The notes under the pieces: generated by a model
Seen by the model: only the letters and a program-made list of their open reading frames with translations
Database searches by the model: none
What the model was told of the DNA's origin: nothing
Part shown: positions 9,098 through 18,141 of the stretch, piece after piece
Layout: each line of letters starts with the position of its first letter
How positions within the stretch are numbered: the first letter of the stretch is position 1
Program-made: the position numbers and the translations under genes
Assembly (NCBI RefSeq): GCF_025465945.1
Contig: NZ_JANLNW010000023.1
Location: 62,001 to 126,000 of the forward strand
Direction of reading: 5' to 3'
Source of the DNA: Pseudomonas sp. 6D_7.1_Bac1
Lineage (GTDB): Bacteria > Pseudomonadota > Gammaproteobacteria > Pseudomonadales > Pseudomonadaceae
DNA length: 64,000 nt

Positions 9098-10895
9098 ACC
9101 CTTGAGCGCCCTCAAAGCCGTAGCGGCTGGCGTCGATTTCACTGACTTGCGCGTCGGCGCTCATGGCTTGTTCTGGAATGAGTACCGCCCCGAAGATGCC
9201 GCCTGCCGAATCTGGCACTGGCGCGACAACGCCGCCCATTGCCTGACACCGCCGGGGTTCAGTGCGCGCAGTCGGGTCTATGAATATGGCGGCGGATCGT
9301 TTTGCCTGAGCGATGACGGCGTGGTCTTCGTCAACGAGTCAGACCAACAGCTGTATCGGCAATCGCTGGCAGGTGAAATACCTCAGGCGCTGACCTCGGG
9401 TGAATGCCGTTACGGCGATCTGCAATTCGCCGGTGGGCAGGTGCTCGCCGTCGAAGAGCAAGGCGATCAGCATCGCCTGGTTGCCATCGATCTGGCAGAC
9501 GGTAAACGTCACCTGTTGGTTGAAGGCGCGGACTTTTATTCGGCACCGACCTTGAGTCCGGATGCGCGGCGATTGGCCTGGATCGAATGGAGCCGGCCGC
9601 ATCAACCCTGGACCGCAACACGCTTGATGGTTGCCGAGCGCGATGCCAACGGCGGTTTCGACCAGCCGCGCTGTGTGGCCGGTGACGCCTTTGAAGAGTC
9701 CCTGCAACAACCGCGCTTCGATGATGCCGGTCGCCTGTATTGCCTGACCGACCGTGCCGGGTTCTGGCAGCCGTGGGTCGAAACCGGATCAGGCTTGCAG
9801 CCATTGCCTGGCGCGGAAGCCGATCATGCGCCAGCGCCGTGGCAACTGGGTGGCTGCACCTGGTTACCGCTGGGCGAACAGCGTTATTTGGCGAGCTGGA
9901 CTGTGGAGGGTTTCGGACGTCTGGGTTTGCGTTCCAACGATTGCGTTCAGGATCTCACTGGCGACTACAGTCGCTTTCGTAACCTGGCGCTGGATCAGCA
10001 GTTTGTGTACTGCATCGCGGCATCGCCGGTCAGTCCTTCAGCGGTGATTGCCATCAACCGCAAAAGCCATCAGGTTCAGGTACTGGCCGGTGGCGTTGCG
10101 CTGTTGCCCGCCGAACAGATCAGCCAACCGCAGACGTTGCGCTACCCAAGCGGTGCCGGTGAGGCCCATGGTTTCTTTTATCCGGCCATGACCGATGTCG
10201 CCAAACCGCCGTTGGTGGTGTTCATTCATGGCGGGCCAACATCGGCCTGCTACCCGATGCTCGATCCTCGTGTCCAGTACTGGGCACAACGGGGCTTTGC
10301 GGTCGCCGACCTCAACTATCGCGGTAGCAGCGGTTACGGTCGGGCCTATCGGCAGGCCTTGTATTTGAGCTGGGGCGAGGTGGATGTCGAAGACGCCTGC
10401 GCCGTGGTCGCCTACCTCGCCGGGCAAGGTTTGATCGACGGCGATCACGCATTCATTCGCGGCGGCAGTGCTGGTGGTTACACCACGCTCTGCGCGCTGG
10501 CGTTTCACGACGTCTTCAGCGCCGGTGCCAGTATGTATGGGGTCAGCGATCCGGCAGCACTGGGCCGCACCACGCACAAATTCGAAGGCGACTATATGGA
10601 TTGGTTGATTGGCGATCCACAGCGGGATGCCAAGCGTTACGCCGCCCGCACGCCGTTGCTGCACGCGGGCAACATCCGCGTGCCGGTGATCTTCTTTCAG
10701 GGCGAACTCGACGCTGTGGTGGTGCCGCAACAAACCCGCGACATGCTCAAGGCCCTGCAAGACAACGGCATTCCCGCCCAGGCCCATTACTACCCGGATG
10801 AACGCCACGGCTTTCGCAAGGCGAACAATCAGGCCCATGCACTGGAGCAGGAATGGTTGTTTTATCGCGGGGTGATGGATCAGAAGAACGGCTGA
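9063..10895 (+). CDS. pqqM: S9 family prolyl-oligopeptidase-like peptidase (PqqM-like)
   Basis: A 610-aa protein with an N-terminal beta-propeller and a C-terminal alpha/beta-hydrolase domain. The catalytic triad is visible as S469 (GGSAGG), D550 (GELDAVV) and H582 (ERHGF). No signal peptide is seen. The gene overlaps pqqE by 35 bp, which ties it to the operon. In several Pseudomonas a peptidase at this spot is called pqqM and may help free the cross-linked residues from PqqA. The family assignment is firm; the PQQ role is inferred from position and the name from memory. Confidence 0.85.
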   Translation: MNETHASSLNAEPLSALKAVAAGVDFTDLRVGAHGLFWNEYRPEDAACRIWHWRDNAAHCLTPPGFSARSRVYEYGGGSFCLSDDGVVFVNESDQQLYRQSLAGEIPQALTSGECRYGDLQFAGGQVLAVEEQGDQHRLVAIDLADGKRHLLVEGADFYSAPTLSPDARRLAWIEWSRPHQPWTATRLMVAERDANGGFDQPRCVAGDAFEESLQQPRFDDAGRLYCLTDRAGFWQPWVETGSGLQPLPGAEADHAPAPWQLGGCTWLPLGEQRYLASWTVEGFGRLGLRSNDCVQDLTGDYSRFRNLALDQQFVYCIAASPVSPSAVIAINRKSHQVQVLAGGVALLPAEQISQPQTLRYPSGAGEAHGFFYPAMTDVAKPPLVVFIHGGPTSACYPMLDPRVQYWAQRGFAVADLNYRGSSGYGRAYRQALYLSWGEVDVEDACAVVAYLAGQGLIDGDHAFIRGGSAGGYTTLCALAFHDVFSAGASMYGVSDPAALGRTTHKFEGDYMDWLIGDPQRDAKRYAARTPLLHAGNIRVPVIFFQGELDAVVVPQQTRDMLKALQDNGIPAQAHYYPDERHGFRKANNQAHALEQEWLFYRGVMDQKNG

Positions 10896-10898
10896 GAC

Positions 10899-10937
10899 AA
10901 AAAAACGCCCCATGCCAAAAAGATCAGGCATGGGGCG
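10899..10937 (-). terminator. intrinsic terminator between convergent genes
   Basis: CGCCCCATGCC (10906-10916) pairs with GGCATGGGGCG (10927-10937). On the minus strand the stem is followed by seven T's, so it suits the aminotransferase gene. On the plus strand it lies just after the pqqM stop and may act in both directions. Confidence 0.85.
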
Positions 10938-10986
10938 ACGCGTTATACCGCGAGACGGTTCGGGAATGAGAGAAGTGGCGGCCTGT

Positions 10987-12264
10987 TCAGACCGCGATGC
11001 CTTTGCGGCATTGGAGTTGGGCCGTGCGCACCCGGGAAAAGGCTCGGGCCAGGCGCAGGAGCATTTCGTCGATATTGGCCTTGCTGACGGTCAGCGCCGG
11101 CGTAAACCGCAGGCAATCGGGCTTTGGGGCGCTCAGCAGTAAACCTTCGTACAGCGCGGCTTTAACCACTGCGTCAGCCGAATCGTCACTCAGGGTCAGG
11201 CCGCAGAGCAGCCCGTGGCCGCGCAGTTCAGCGTGTCCGTAACGGTTGGCCAATCGGCTCAAACCTTCACGCAGGTGTTGAGCGCTTTCCCGCACCTGTT
11301 CGAGGAAGTCGTGATCCAGCACGCTGTCCAGCACTGCCAGCCCTGCGGAGGCCATCAACGCGTTGCCATGATGAGTGCCATCCAGCTCGCCCAGCTCAAA
11401 ACAGCAGGCCTTGCCGCGCGCCAGAAGCGCCGCCACAGGCACCCCGCCGCCCAGCCCTTTGCCCAACACAACAATGTCGGCACGCACGCCGTAACCCTGT
11501 TCGGCGAGCAGTCTGCCGCAACGGCCAATCCCCGTTTGCACTTCGTCGAGAATCAGCAGAATCCCCAAATCACGGCACAGGCGTTCGACACCTTTGAGGT
11601 AATGTTCGGTCGCCGGAACGACCCCGGCTGAACTCTGGATGGGTTCAAGCATGATGGCAACGGTCTGCGCGTCCACTGCCGCGTGCAACGCCGGCAGGTC
11701 ATTGAATGGAACATGACTGAAGCCCGGAAGCTGTGGTTCAAAACGATTGTTCCGGCAGTCCGACGCGGACATTGCCGCAAAACCGTGACCATGGCAGCTA
11801 CCGCTGGCGGTGAGGATTCGCGAAGCGCCGCCGCGATACAGTTGCCCCCATTTGCGCGCCAACTTGATCGCCGCATCGCAGGCCTCACTGCCGCTGTTGA
11901 GCAAGTAAGCCTGATCGCTGCCGGTACTGATGCACAGCCGCTCGGCCAGGTTGAGCTGACCACGGTTCAACAGACCCGACCCCGGATTGATCAGCGCTTG
12001 CGCCTGAGCGGCGATGGCTTTGGTCAACACCGACGGGCTATGGCCGAGGCTGTTGGCCGCACCACCTTGAGTGAAATCCAGATACGCACGCTCATCACTG
12101 TCCCAGAGCCAGGAACCCTGGCCGCGAACGAAAACTGGTTGGGGTCGTTCGACACTCGGCATCAGGTACTCGCTGGAAAGGTTGTCGTACCTTGAAGGCT
12201 GAAAATGCTCCGCAGCCAGATCATCCAGGCTTGGCTGATGGTGACGCAGGTTGAACAGGTTCAT
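10987..12264 (-). CDS. class-III PLP-dependent aminotransferase (PQQ-cluster associated)
   Basis: A 425-aa fold-type I aminotransferase of the acetylornithine/diaminobutyrate group. LDEVQTGIGRCGR holds the PLP-nitrogen aspartate, and the Schiff-base lysine is in VVLGKGLGGGVP. I chose the ATG at 12264: an AGAGGGG ribosome site precedes it, and it overlaps the MOSC gene stop in ATGA. A longer frame up to 12309 would run far into the MOSC gene. A class-III aminotransferase named pqqI belongs to the P. fluorescens B16 pqq cluster as I recall, so this may be pqqI. The substrate is unknown. Confidence 0.88.
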   Translation of the reverse strand: MNLFNLRHHQPSLDDLAAEHFQPSRYDNLSSEYLMPSVERPQPVFVRGQGSWLWDSDERAYLDFTQGGAANSLGHSPSVLTKAIAAQAQALINPGSGLLNRGQLNLAERLCISTGSDQAYLLNSGSEACDAAIKLARKWGQLYRGGASRILTASGSCHGHGFAAMSASDCRNNRFEPQLPGFSHVPFNDLPALHAAVDAQTVAIMLEPIQSSAGVVPATEHYLKGVERLCRDLGILLILDEVQTGIGRCGRLLAEQGYGVRADIVVLGKGLGGGVPVAALLARGKACCFELGELDGTHHGNALMASAGLAVLDSVLDHDFLEQVRESAQHLREGLSRLANRYGHAELRGHGLLCGLTLSDDSADAVVKAALYEGLLLSAPKPDCLRFTPALTVSKANIDEMLLRLARAFSRVRTAQLQCRKGIAV

Positions 12265-12959
12265 GCGCTCAGCCCCTCTAGCGGCAACCCCAGCAGACGT
12301 GACGACCAATCCTCGACACGCCCGGTGCGCATACGTTTGAGCGCAATATCACGCCAGCGCGAAGACAAAGCCGGGCAATCGACGAGCTTTTTCAAACCGG
12401 CGTGCTCAAGCGGCTCCCGATAAAAACAACGCAAGGCCCAGGCCACGGTCAGGCCGGGGTAGCTGCGCTGGATCAGCTCGAACGGCTGATCGGCACTGAC
12501 AAAACCGGGCTTGAGAACGCGGTAGAACCAGCCGCAGCGCCCCGTATCCTGGGCCAGTTGCGGCAAGATCGGCACGCCCCAGCGATGGCTCAACCGATAG
12601 CACGGCGAGCGCGGTTGGCTGACCTGCAACAGCGCGCCACCCCAACGGAACATATCGCCGAGGCAGACGTGCTCTTCGCTCAGACCGTGGGTTGAAAGGT
12701 TTTCCCCGAAAGCCGGGGCGCTCCAGTCGATCTGTGGATAACGTTTGCGCCAGTAGGCGTAGTGCTCAGCCGGGTAGTGATGCAGGGCGCGTTCGGGGCC
12801 GGTGTGAAAACGCGGATCGCCGTGTTCATCGCTACCCAGGCCTTGCGGCCACAACCAGAGTCGATTGGCAATCCGCTGTTTGTCGGTATCGCTGATTAAA
12901 CCCTGCCCGAGATTTTTTGCCTTGCCTATGTAAACACCATCAACGTAAACGGTATTCAT
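12261..12959 (-). CDS. MOSC domain protein, YiiM-like
   Basis: A 232-aa protein resembling E. coli YiiM, a molybdenum-cofactor enzyme for N-hydroxylated bases. It has the family pattern of an N-terminal beta strand start, a HTGPERALHHYPAEHY region near residue 52 and the likely Mo-ligand cysteine in PRSPCYRLSHRWG near residue 120. It is translationally coupled to the aminotransferase (ATGA overlap) and diverges from the LysR gene. No link between MOSC chemistry and PQQ is established, so the context is suggestive only. Confidence 0.85.
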   Translation of the reverse strand: MNTVYVDGVYIGKAKNLGQGLISDTDKQRIANRLWLWPQGLGSDEHGDPRFHTGPERALHHYPAEHYAYWRKRYPQIDWSAPAFGENLSTHGLSEEHVCLGDMFRWGGALLQVSQPRSPCYRLSHRWGVPILPQLAQDTGRCGWFYRVLKPGFVSADQPFELIQRSYPGLTVAWALRCFYREPLEHAGLKKLVDCPALSSRWRDIALKRMRTGRVEDWSSRLLGLPLEGLSA

Positions 12960-13060
12960 CGCGTTTTCTGGCCCTGTAAGCCTTGTGAATACGGTTAGAC
13001 TAGGCTTCTGACAGGCACTGAGCCATTTCGATTTTCCAGCTTTTTCGATAAGAATTACTT

Positions 13061-13990
13061 ATGGATTTTAAGCAACTGCGTTATTTCGTCGCGGTGTATG
13101 AAGAAGGCCATGTCGGACGGGCTGCCGAACGCCTGTCGATCTCCCAGCCGGCGCTGTCGCAACAGATCCGCCAATTGGAACAAAACCTCGATGTAAGCCT
13201 GTTCGAACGCAGCAGCAAACGCCTGCTGCCCACCCTGGCCGCGCATACTTTGTACAACCACGCCCTGCCGTTGCTCGACGGCATGCAACGGGCGCGCGAA
13301 GCCTTGGGCAATTTCAAAGGCCAGGCACTGCGTACCCTGGCCATCGGTGTGCTGCAGACCGTTCACACCAGCCTGGTGCCGAAAATGCTGGAGCGTGTAC
13401 GCACGGCGCAACCGCACCTGGTGGTCCAGATCTACGAGCTCACGGGGCTGGAAATCGAACGCCGATTGCTCAATGGCTCACTCGATATCGGCATCAGCTA
13501 CCTACCGCCACGCCAACCCGGACTGCACGGTGTTCTACTGTATGAAGATGAACTGACCCTGGTCATCCCCGCCGATCATCCGTTGCGCGAATTCAAGAAA
13601 GTCTCCATGAGCCAGGCCGCGGAGTTGCCGATGCTGTTGCTGGGGGAAGAGTTTCAGGTCCGGCAGATCTGGCAGGGACAACTGGCCAATCTCGGACGCC
13701 GCCCGCAAGTGCAGGCGGAACTGAACAACATGGCGGGGATTCTCGACAGTCTGCCCCACACCAGACTGGCCACTGTCCTACCCGGCCGCTCGCAGCAGGA
13801 ACACGGAAACAAGGCACTCTTGTGGAAACCCTTGAGTGAGCCGAGGGTCCCTCTGAAAGTAGGACTGGTCTGTCGCGACGTGCAACGTCAGCAAGCTACG
13901 CTGGAGTTGCTGCGCCATCTGCTGGAAGACGTGATGAATAGCCCGGACGGGCGGATGGCGAGCCCGACGGTATTGGATATACAGGGCTGA
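13061..13990 (+). CDS. LysR-family transcriptional regulator
   Basis: A 309-aa LTTR. The N-terminal helix-turn-helix is complete (AERLSISQPALSQQIRQLEQ, residues 22-41), followed by a linker helix and a periplasmic-binding-protein-like effector domain from about residue 90. It is transcribed away from the MOSC/aminotransferase operon across a 101-bp gap. The usual inference is that it controls that divergent operon and itself. A CynR-like identity is possible from the N-terminus MDFKQLRYFVAVYEEGHVGR, but the effector is not readable from sequence. Confidence 0.92.
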   Translation: MDFKQLRYFVAVYEEGHVGRAAERLSISQPALSQQIRQLEQNLDVSLFERSSKRLLPTLAAHTLYNHALPLLDGMQRAREALGNFKGQALRTLAIGVLQTVHTSLVPKMLERVRTAQPHLVVQIYELTGLEIERRLLNGSLDIGISYLPPRQPGLHGVLLYEDELTLVIPADHPLREFKKVSMSQAAELPMLLLGEEFQVRQIWQGQLANLGRRPQVQAELNNMAGILDSLPHTRLATVLPGRSQQEHGNKALLWKPLSEPRVPLKVGLVCRDVQRQQATLELLRHLLEDVMNSPDGRMASPTVLDIQG

Positions 13991-14020
13991 ATATATAGAC
14001 CTGGCGAGTGCTGCGCACTC

Positions 14021-14045
14021 GAACGGGAGCAAGCTCCCTCGCCAC
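14021..14045. repeat. single REP-like palindrome, second class
   Basis: CGGGAGCAAGCTCCCTCGCCAC is a solitary copy of the palindrome class that occurs as facing pairs at 40850-40980 and 56963-57094. Confidence 0.75.
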
Positions 14046-14051
14046 AAAAAG

Positions 14052-14075
14052 AAAACCCCGCCGAGGCGGGGCTTT
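14052..14075 (-). terminator. intrinsic terminator for acyl-CoA dehydrogenase 1
   Basis: CCCCGCC (14056-14062) and GGCGGGG (14065-14071) form the stem. On the minus strand it is followed by TTTTCTTTTT. It lies downstream of the minus-strand gene ending at 14259. Confidence 0.75.
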
Positions 14076-14258
14076 GCAGACTGTTTCCCTGACATCCATT
14101 TCACTCCGCCGTCCTGGCAGAATCCTACGTGTCCGTGTTATTGCTTTGCGCTTCCTGCGCGACGTCCATGTGAAGTAGATTAGCTCTGGATCCAATCTTA
14201 GAACAGGGGAAAACAGCAGCACGTCACGTAAGCAAATGCTTACATGGAGTTACATGTC

Positions 14259-16037
14259 TCAGAACTGCGCCGCGTCCAACAGGAACAGCGACTCGCTACC
14301 GGCCTTGACCGAAGCACCCAGCGAATGAATCCGCGGCAGCAGGCGAGCGAAGTAAAAACGCGCGGTGCCCAGTTTGCTGGCGTAGAAGTCGTCCTGCGCC
14401 TCTTTACCGAAGGCCGCCTTGGCCATCAATGCCCACATGTAGGCGTAGGACACATAGCCGAACACTTGCAGATACTCGACCGAAGCCGCGCCGATTTCAT
14501 TCGGGTTGTTTTTTACGCGGTCCAGCAACCAGGCGGTCAGGTCGTCCAGCGTGCTTACAGCGTCGTTCAACGGCTTGGTGAACTCGGTCAGATCGGCGCT
14601 CGCGGTGGCGGTGAAATGACGAATCTCGTCGGCGAACAGCTTGTAGTACGCGCCGCCGCTACCGACGATTTTGCGCCCGACCAGGTCCAGCGCCTGAATG
14701 CCGTTGGTGCCTTCGTAGATCTGGGTGATCCGCACGTCACGAACCAGTTGCTCCTGGCCCCACTCGCGGATATAGCCATGACCGCCGAAAACCTGCTGGC
14801 CGTGAATCGTGGTTTCCAGGCCCAGATCGGTGAGGAACGCTTTGGCGACCGGAGTCAGCAAGGCCACCAGGTCTTCAGCGCGTTTGCGAGTGGTCGCGTC
14901 TTCGCTGAACTTGGCGGTGTCCAACTGCATAGCCACGTAGGTTGAAAATGCACGACCGCCTTCGTTCGAGGCTTTCATGGTCAGCAGCATGCGCCGCACG
15001 TCCGGGTGAACGATGATCGGGTCGGCCACTTTGTCTTTGTTCTGTGCGCCAGTCGGCGAACGGCTTTGCAGGCGATCACGGGCGTATTCAACCGCGTTCT
15101 GGTAAGAGCGCTCGCCAGTGGCCAGACCCTGAATGCCGACGCCCAGACGTTCGTAGTTCATCATGGTGAACATGGCCGCCAAGCCTTTGTTCGGCTCGCC
15201 GACGAGGTAACCCACGGCTTCGTCGAAGTTCATCACACAGGTAGCGGAGGCCTGGATGCCCATTTTGTGTTCGATCGAGCCGCAGTTCGCAGGGTTACGC
15301 GCACCCAGGCTGCCATCGGCGTTGACCATGAACTTCGGCACCAGGAACAGCGAGATGCCCTTCGGCCCTGCTGGAGCATCCGGCAGTTTGGCCAGCACCA
15401 GGTGAATGATGTTTTCGGTCAGGTCGTGTTCACCGCCGGTGATGAAGATCTTGGTTCCGCTGACCTTGTAGGAACCGTCTGCTTGCGGTTCGGCTTTGGT
15501 ACGGATGATCCCCAAGTCAGTACCCGCGTGCGGTTCGGTCAGGCACATGGAGCCTGCCCAGACACCGGCGTACATGTTGGGCAGGTAAGCAGCTTTCAGT
15601 TCATCGCTGGCGTGAGCATTGATTGACAGGCAAGCCCCGGCGGTGAGCATCGGGTACAGACCGAACGACAGGCTCGCGGAGTTGACCATTTCTTCGACCT
15701 GAGCCGACACCGCTTTAGGCATGCCCATGCCACCGTAGACTGGATCACCACCAACGCCGACCCAACCGCCTTCAGAGTAAGTCTGATAAGCCTGTGGGAA
15801 GCCTGCTGGCGTGGTGACGGTGCCGTCGCTCCAGTGGCAACCTTCTTCGTCGGCGGCACGGCTCAGCGGGGCGATGCTTTTGCTGGTGACTTTGCCGGCT
15901 TCCTCAAGGATTGCCTCGACGGTCTCAGCATCGACGGTGTCGGCCAGGGCGGGTAATTGTGCCCACAGTTTGGCAACCTCGAAAACTTCATTGAGGACGA
16001 AGCGCATATCGCGCAGGGGCGCTTTGTAGTCAGCCAT
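14259..16037 (-). CDS. acyl-CoA dehydrogenase, long (FadE-like) paralogue 1
   Basis: A 592-aa flavoprotein of the long bacterial acyl-CoA dehydrogenase type. It has an extra N-terminal segment (PLRDMRFVLNEVFEV), the central ACAD core and a C-terminal extension. FAD/substrate stretches are visible (MCLTEPHAGTDLG, FITGGEHDL, QVFGGHGYIREWG, YEGTNGIQALDL). It catalyses the first oxidation in fatty-acid beta-oxidation. GAGG precedes the ATG. It is the first of three tandem paralogues; in P. aeruginosa PA0506-PA0508 lie similarly near bio genes. Chain-length preference cannot be told from sequence. Confidence 0.93.
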   Translation of the reverse strand: MADYKAPLRDMRFVLNEVFEVAKLWAQLPALADTVDAETVEAILEEAGKVTSKSIAPLSRAADEEGCHWSDGTVTTPAGFPQAYQTYSEGGWVGVGGDPVYGGMGMPKAVSAQVEEMVNSASLSFGLYPMLTAGACLSINAHASDELKAAYLPNMYAGVWAGSMCLTEPHAGTDLGIIRTKAEPQADGSYKVSGTKIFITGGEHDLTENIIHLVLAKLPDAPAGPKGISLFLVPKFMVNADGSLGARNPANCGSIEHKMGIQASATCVMNFDEAVGYLVGEPNKGLAAMFTMMNYERLGVGIQGLATGERSYQNAVEYARDRLQSRSPTGAQNKDKVADPIIVHPDVRRMLLTMKASNEGGRAFSTYVAMQLDTAKFSEDATTRKRAEDLVALLTPVAKAFLTDLGLETTIHGQQVFGGHGYIREWGQEQLVRDVRITQIYEGTNGIQALDLVGRKIVGSGGAYYKLFADEIRHFTATASADLTEFTKPLNDAVSTLDDLTAWLLDRVKNNPNEIGAASVEYLQVFGYVSYAYMWALMAKAAFGKEAQDDFYASKLGTARFYFARLLPRIHSLGASVKAGSESLFLLDAAQF

Positions 16038-16166
16038 GGCAAACCTCGTGAGAACTTGAAAAGTGATTCGTAGGATCGGGTTTCAGCAAGCCCTTGAGTG
16101 TACCCGAACAACTTTTACGACACATAGGGTCAGCTCGTGACCTATTTGTAATTTTTAGTCACCAGA

Positions 16167-16237
16167 AAAAAGATCGCAGCCTACGGCAGACTCCTACAGG
16201 TTCACCTGTAGTGGAGCTGCCGCAGGCTGCGATCTTT
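16167..16237 (-). terminator. long hairpin repeat acting as terminator for acyl-CoA dehydrogenase 2
   Basis: AAAGATCGCAGCCT and AGGCTGCGATCTTT bracket a ~70-nt inverted repeat that also pairs the inner GGCAG/CTGCC and CTACAGG/CCTGTAG parts. On the minus strand the stem ends in six T's. The arms resemble a common Pseudomonas intergenic repeat, so it is both a repeat and a likely terminator. Confidence 0.75.
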
Positions 16238-16254
16238 CAGAGGCAGCGCGTGTG

Positions 16255-18051
16255 TCAGAGCGCAAACAGCTCCGCTGGCAGTTTCATCAGGCAATCACTG
16301 CCCGCCTCCACCGCCGCCTGATGAGCGGCCGTACGCGGCAACAGACGCTTGAAGTAGAACTCGCAAGTGGCCAGTTTGCCCTGACAGTAGTCGGCATCGC
16401 CGCTACCCGCCGCAAGCTCTGCCTGAGCCACCAGCGCCATGCGCAGCCACAGGTAGGCCAGGATGATGTAGCCGCTGTACATCAAGTAATCCAGCGCGGC
16501 AGCGCCGACTTCGTCCGGATTTTTCATCGCGGCCATACCGACCTTGGTGGTCAACTCGCCCCACTGCTGGTTCAACCCGTTGAGTTGCGCCACATACGCC
16601 TCGAGCTGCGGATGAGCGGCATTGGCTTCACAGAATTTGTGAACAATTCTGGTGAACCCGCGCAGCAGTTTGCCTTGGCTGCCAAGCACCTTGCGCCCCA
16701 ACAGGTCCAGCGCCTGAATGCCGTTGGTGCCTTCGTAAATGGGCGCAATACGGCAGTCACGCACCAATTGCTCCATGCCCCACTCGCGGATGAATCCGTG
16801 GCCGCCGAATACTTGCATGCCATGGTTGGTCACCTCCAGGCCGGTTTCGGTCATGAAGGCTTTGCAGATCGGCGTCAGGAACGCCAACAGGTTCTCGGCA
16901 TCCTGACGCTGGGTTTCATCCGCCGACATGTGTGCAACATCCAGCAACTGCGCGGTGAAATAGGTCAATGCGCGGTTGCCTTCGTTGAAGGCTTTCATGG
17001 TCAGCAGCATACGACGCACGTCCGGGTGAACAATGATCGGATCGGCGGCCTTCTCCGGCGCTTTGGGTCCGGTCAGCGAGCGCATCTGCAGACGATCGTT
17101 GGCGTATTTGATCGCCCCCTGAAAGCTCGCTTCGCCCAGACATAACCCCTGCATCCCGGTGCCGAGCCGGGCATGGTTCATCATGGTGAACATGCAGTTC
17201 AGGCCCTTGTTCGCCTCGCCAATCAGGAAGCCCTTGGCACCCTCGAAGTTCAGCACGCAAGTAGCCGACGCCTTGATGCCCATCTTGTGTTCGATCGAAC
17301 CGCAGGAAACTCCGTTGCGCTCACCCGCCTCGCCTTGGGCATCAGGCAGGAACTTGGGCACGATGAACAGCGAGATGCCTTTGGTCCCGGCTGACGCGTC
17401 CGGCAGTTTGGCCAGTACCAGGTGGATGATGTTGTCACTCATGTCGTGCTCACCGGCAGAGATGAAAATCTTGCTGCCAGTGACCGCATAACTGCCATCG
17501 GCTTGCGGCACCGCGCGGGTCTTGATGATCCCCAGGTCCGTGCCGCAATGAGCCTCGGTCAGGCACATGGTGCCGGTCCACTGCCCGGCCGTTAGCTTGG
17601 TCAAGTAAGTCTGCTTTTGCGCCTCGGTACCGTGGGCATGAATCGCCGACATCGCGCCGTGGGTCAAGCCTGGGTACATGCCCCAGGAGGTGTTGCTGGA
17701 GCCGACCATTTCACTGATCACCAGCCCCAGTGAGATGGGCAAGCCCTGACCGCCATAAGTCGGGTCCGCCGCCAGACCATGCCAGCCGCCTTCAACGTAT
17801 TGCGCAAACGCCTGCTTGAAGCCTTTGGGTGTAGTCACCACACCGTTGTCGAAATGGCAGCCCTCTTCGTCACCGCTGCGGTTCAGCGGTGCGAGAACGT
17901 TCTCACAGAATTTCGCCCCCTCTTCGAGGATCGCATTGACCATATCCGGGCTGGCGTCGGTGGCACCGAGGGCCGCGTAATTGGCATGAAAGTCGAAGAC
18001 GTGGTCGATCAGAAAGCGCATGTCGCGCAGGGGAGCTTTGTACTCGGGCAT
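16255..18051 (-). CDS. acyl-CoA dehydrogenase, long (FadE-like) paralogue 2
   Basis: A 598-aa paralogue with the same architecture as its neighbours: PLRDMRFLIDHVF at the N-terminus, [38 protein letters not shown] and [14 protein letters not shown]. Expected activity is FAD-dependent alpha,beta-dehydrogenation of acyl-CoA in the cytoplasm, with electrons passed to ETF. A GGAG site precedes the ATG. It is separated from paralogue 1 by a hairpin terminator, so the two are probably independent transcripts. A diguanylate cyclase gene lies just upstream on the same strand (90 bp). Confidence 0.93.
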   Translation of the reverse strand: MPEYKAPLRDMRFLIDHVFDFHANYAALGATDASPDMVNAILEEGAKFCENVLAPLNRSGDEEGCHFDNGVVTTPKGFKQAFAQYVEGGWHGLAADPTYGGQGLPISLGLVISEMVGSSNTSWGMYPGLTHGAMSAIHAHGTEAQKQTYLTKLTAGQWTGTMCLTEAHCGTDLGIIKTRAVPQADGSYAVTGSKIFISAGEHDMSDNIIHLVLAKLPDASAGTKGISLFIVPKFLPDAQGEAGERNGVSCGSIEHKMGIKASATCVLNFEGAKGFLIGEANKGLNCMFTMMNHARLGTGMQGLCLGEASFQGAIKYANDRLQMRSLTGPKAPEKAADPIIVHPDVRRMLLTMKAFNEGNRALTYFTAQLLDVAHMSADETQRQDAENLLAFLTPICKAFMTETGLEVTNHGMQVFGGHGFIREWGMEQLVRDCRIAPIYEGTNGIQALDLLGRKVLGSQGKLLRGFTRIVHKFCEANAAHPQLEAYVAQLNGLNQQWGELTTKVGMAAMKNPDEVGAAALDYLMYSGYIILAYLWLRMALVAQAELAAGSGDADYCQGKLATCEFYFKRLLPRTAAHQAAVEAGSDCLMKLPAELFAL

Positions 18052-18141
18052 GGTCGGTTCTCCGTCAGCAGATCATCCAAACCTACTGCCGCGAATCGCC
18101 CCGAACAATCACAGTCCAGACGCTGAATGCGCCATCATCAC

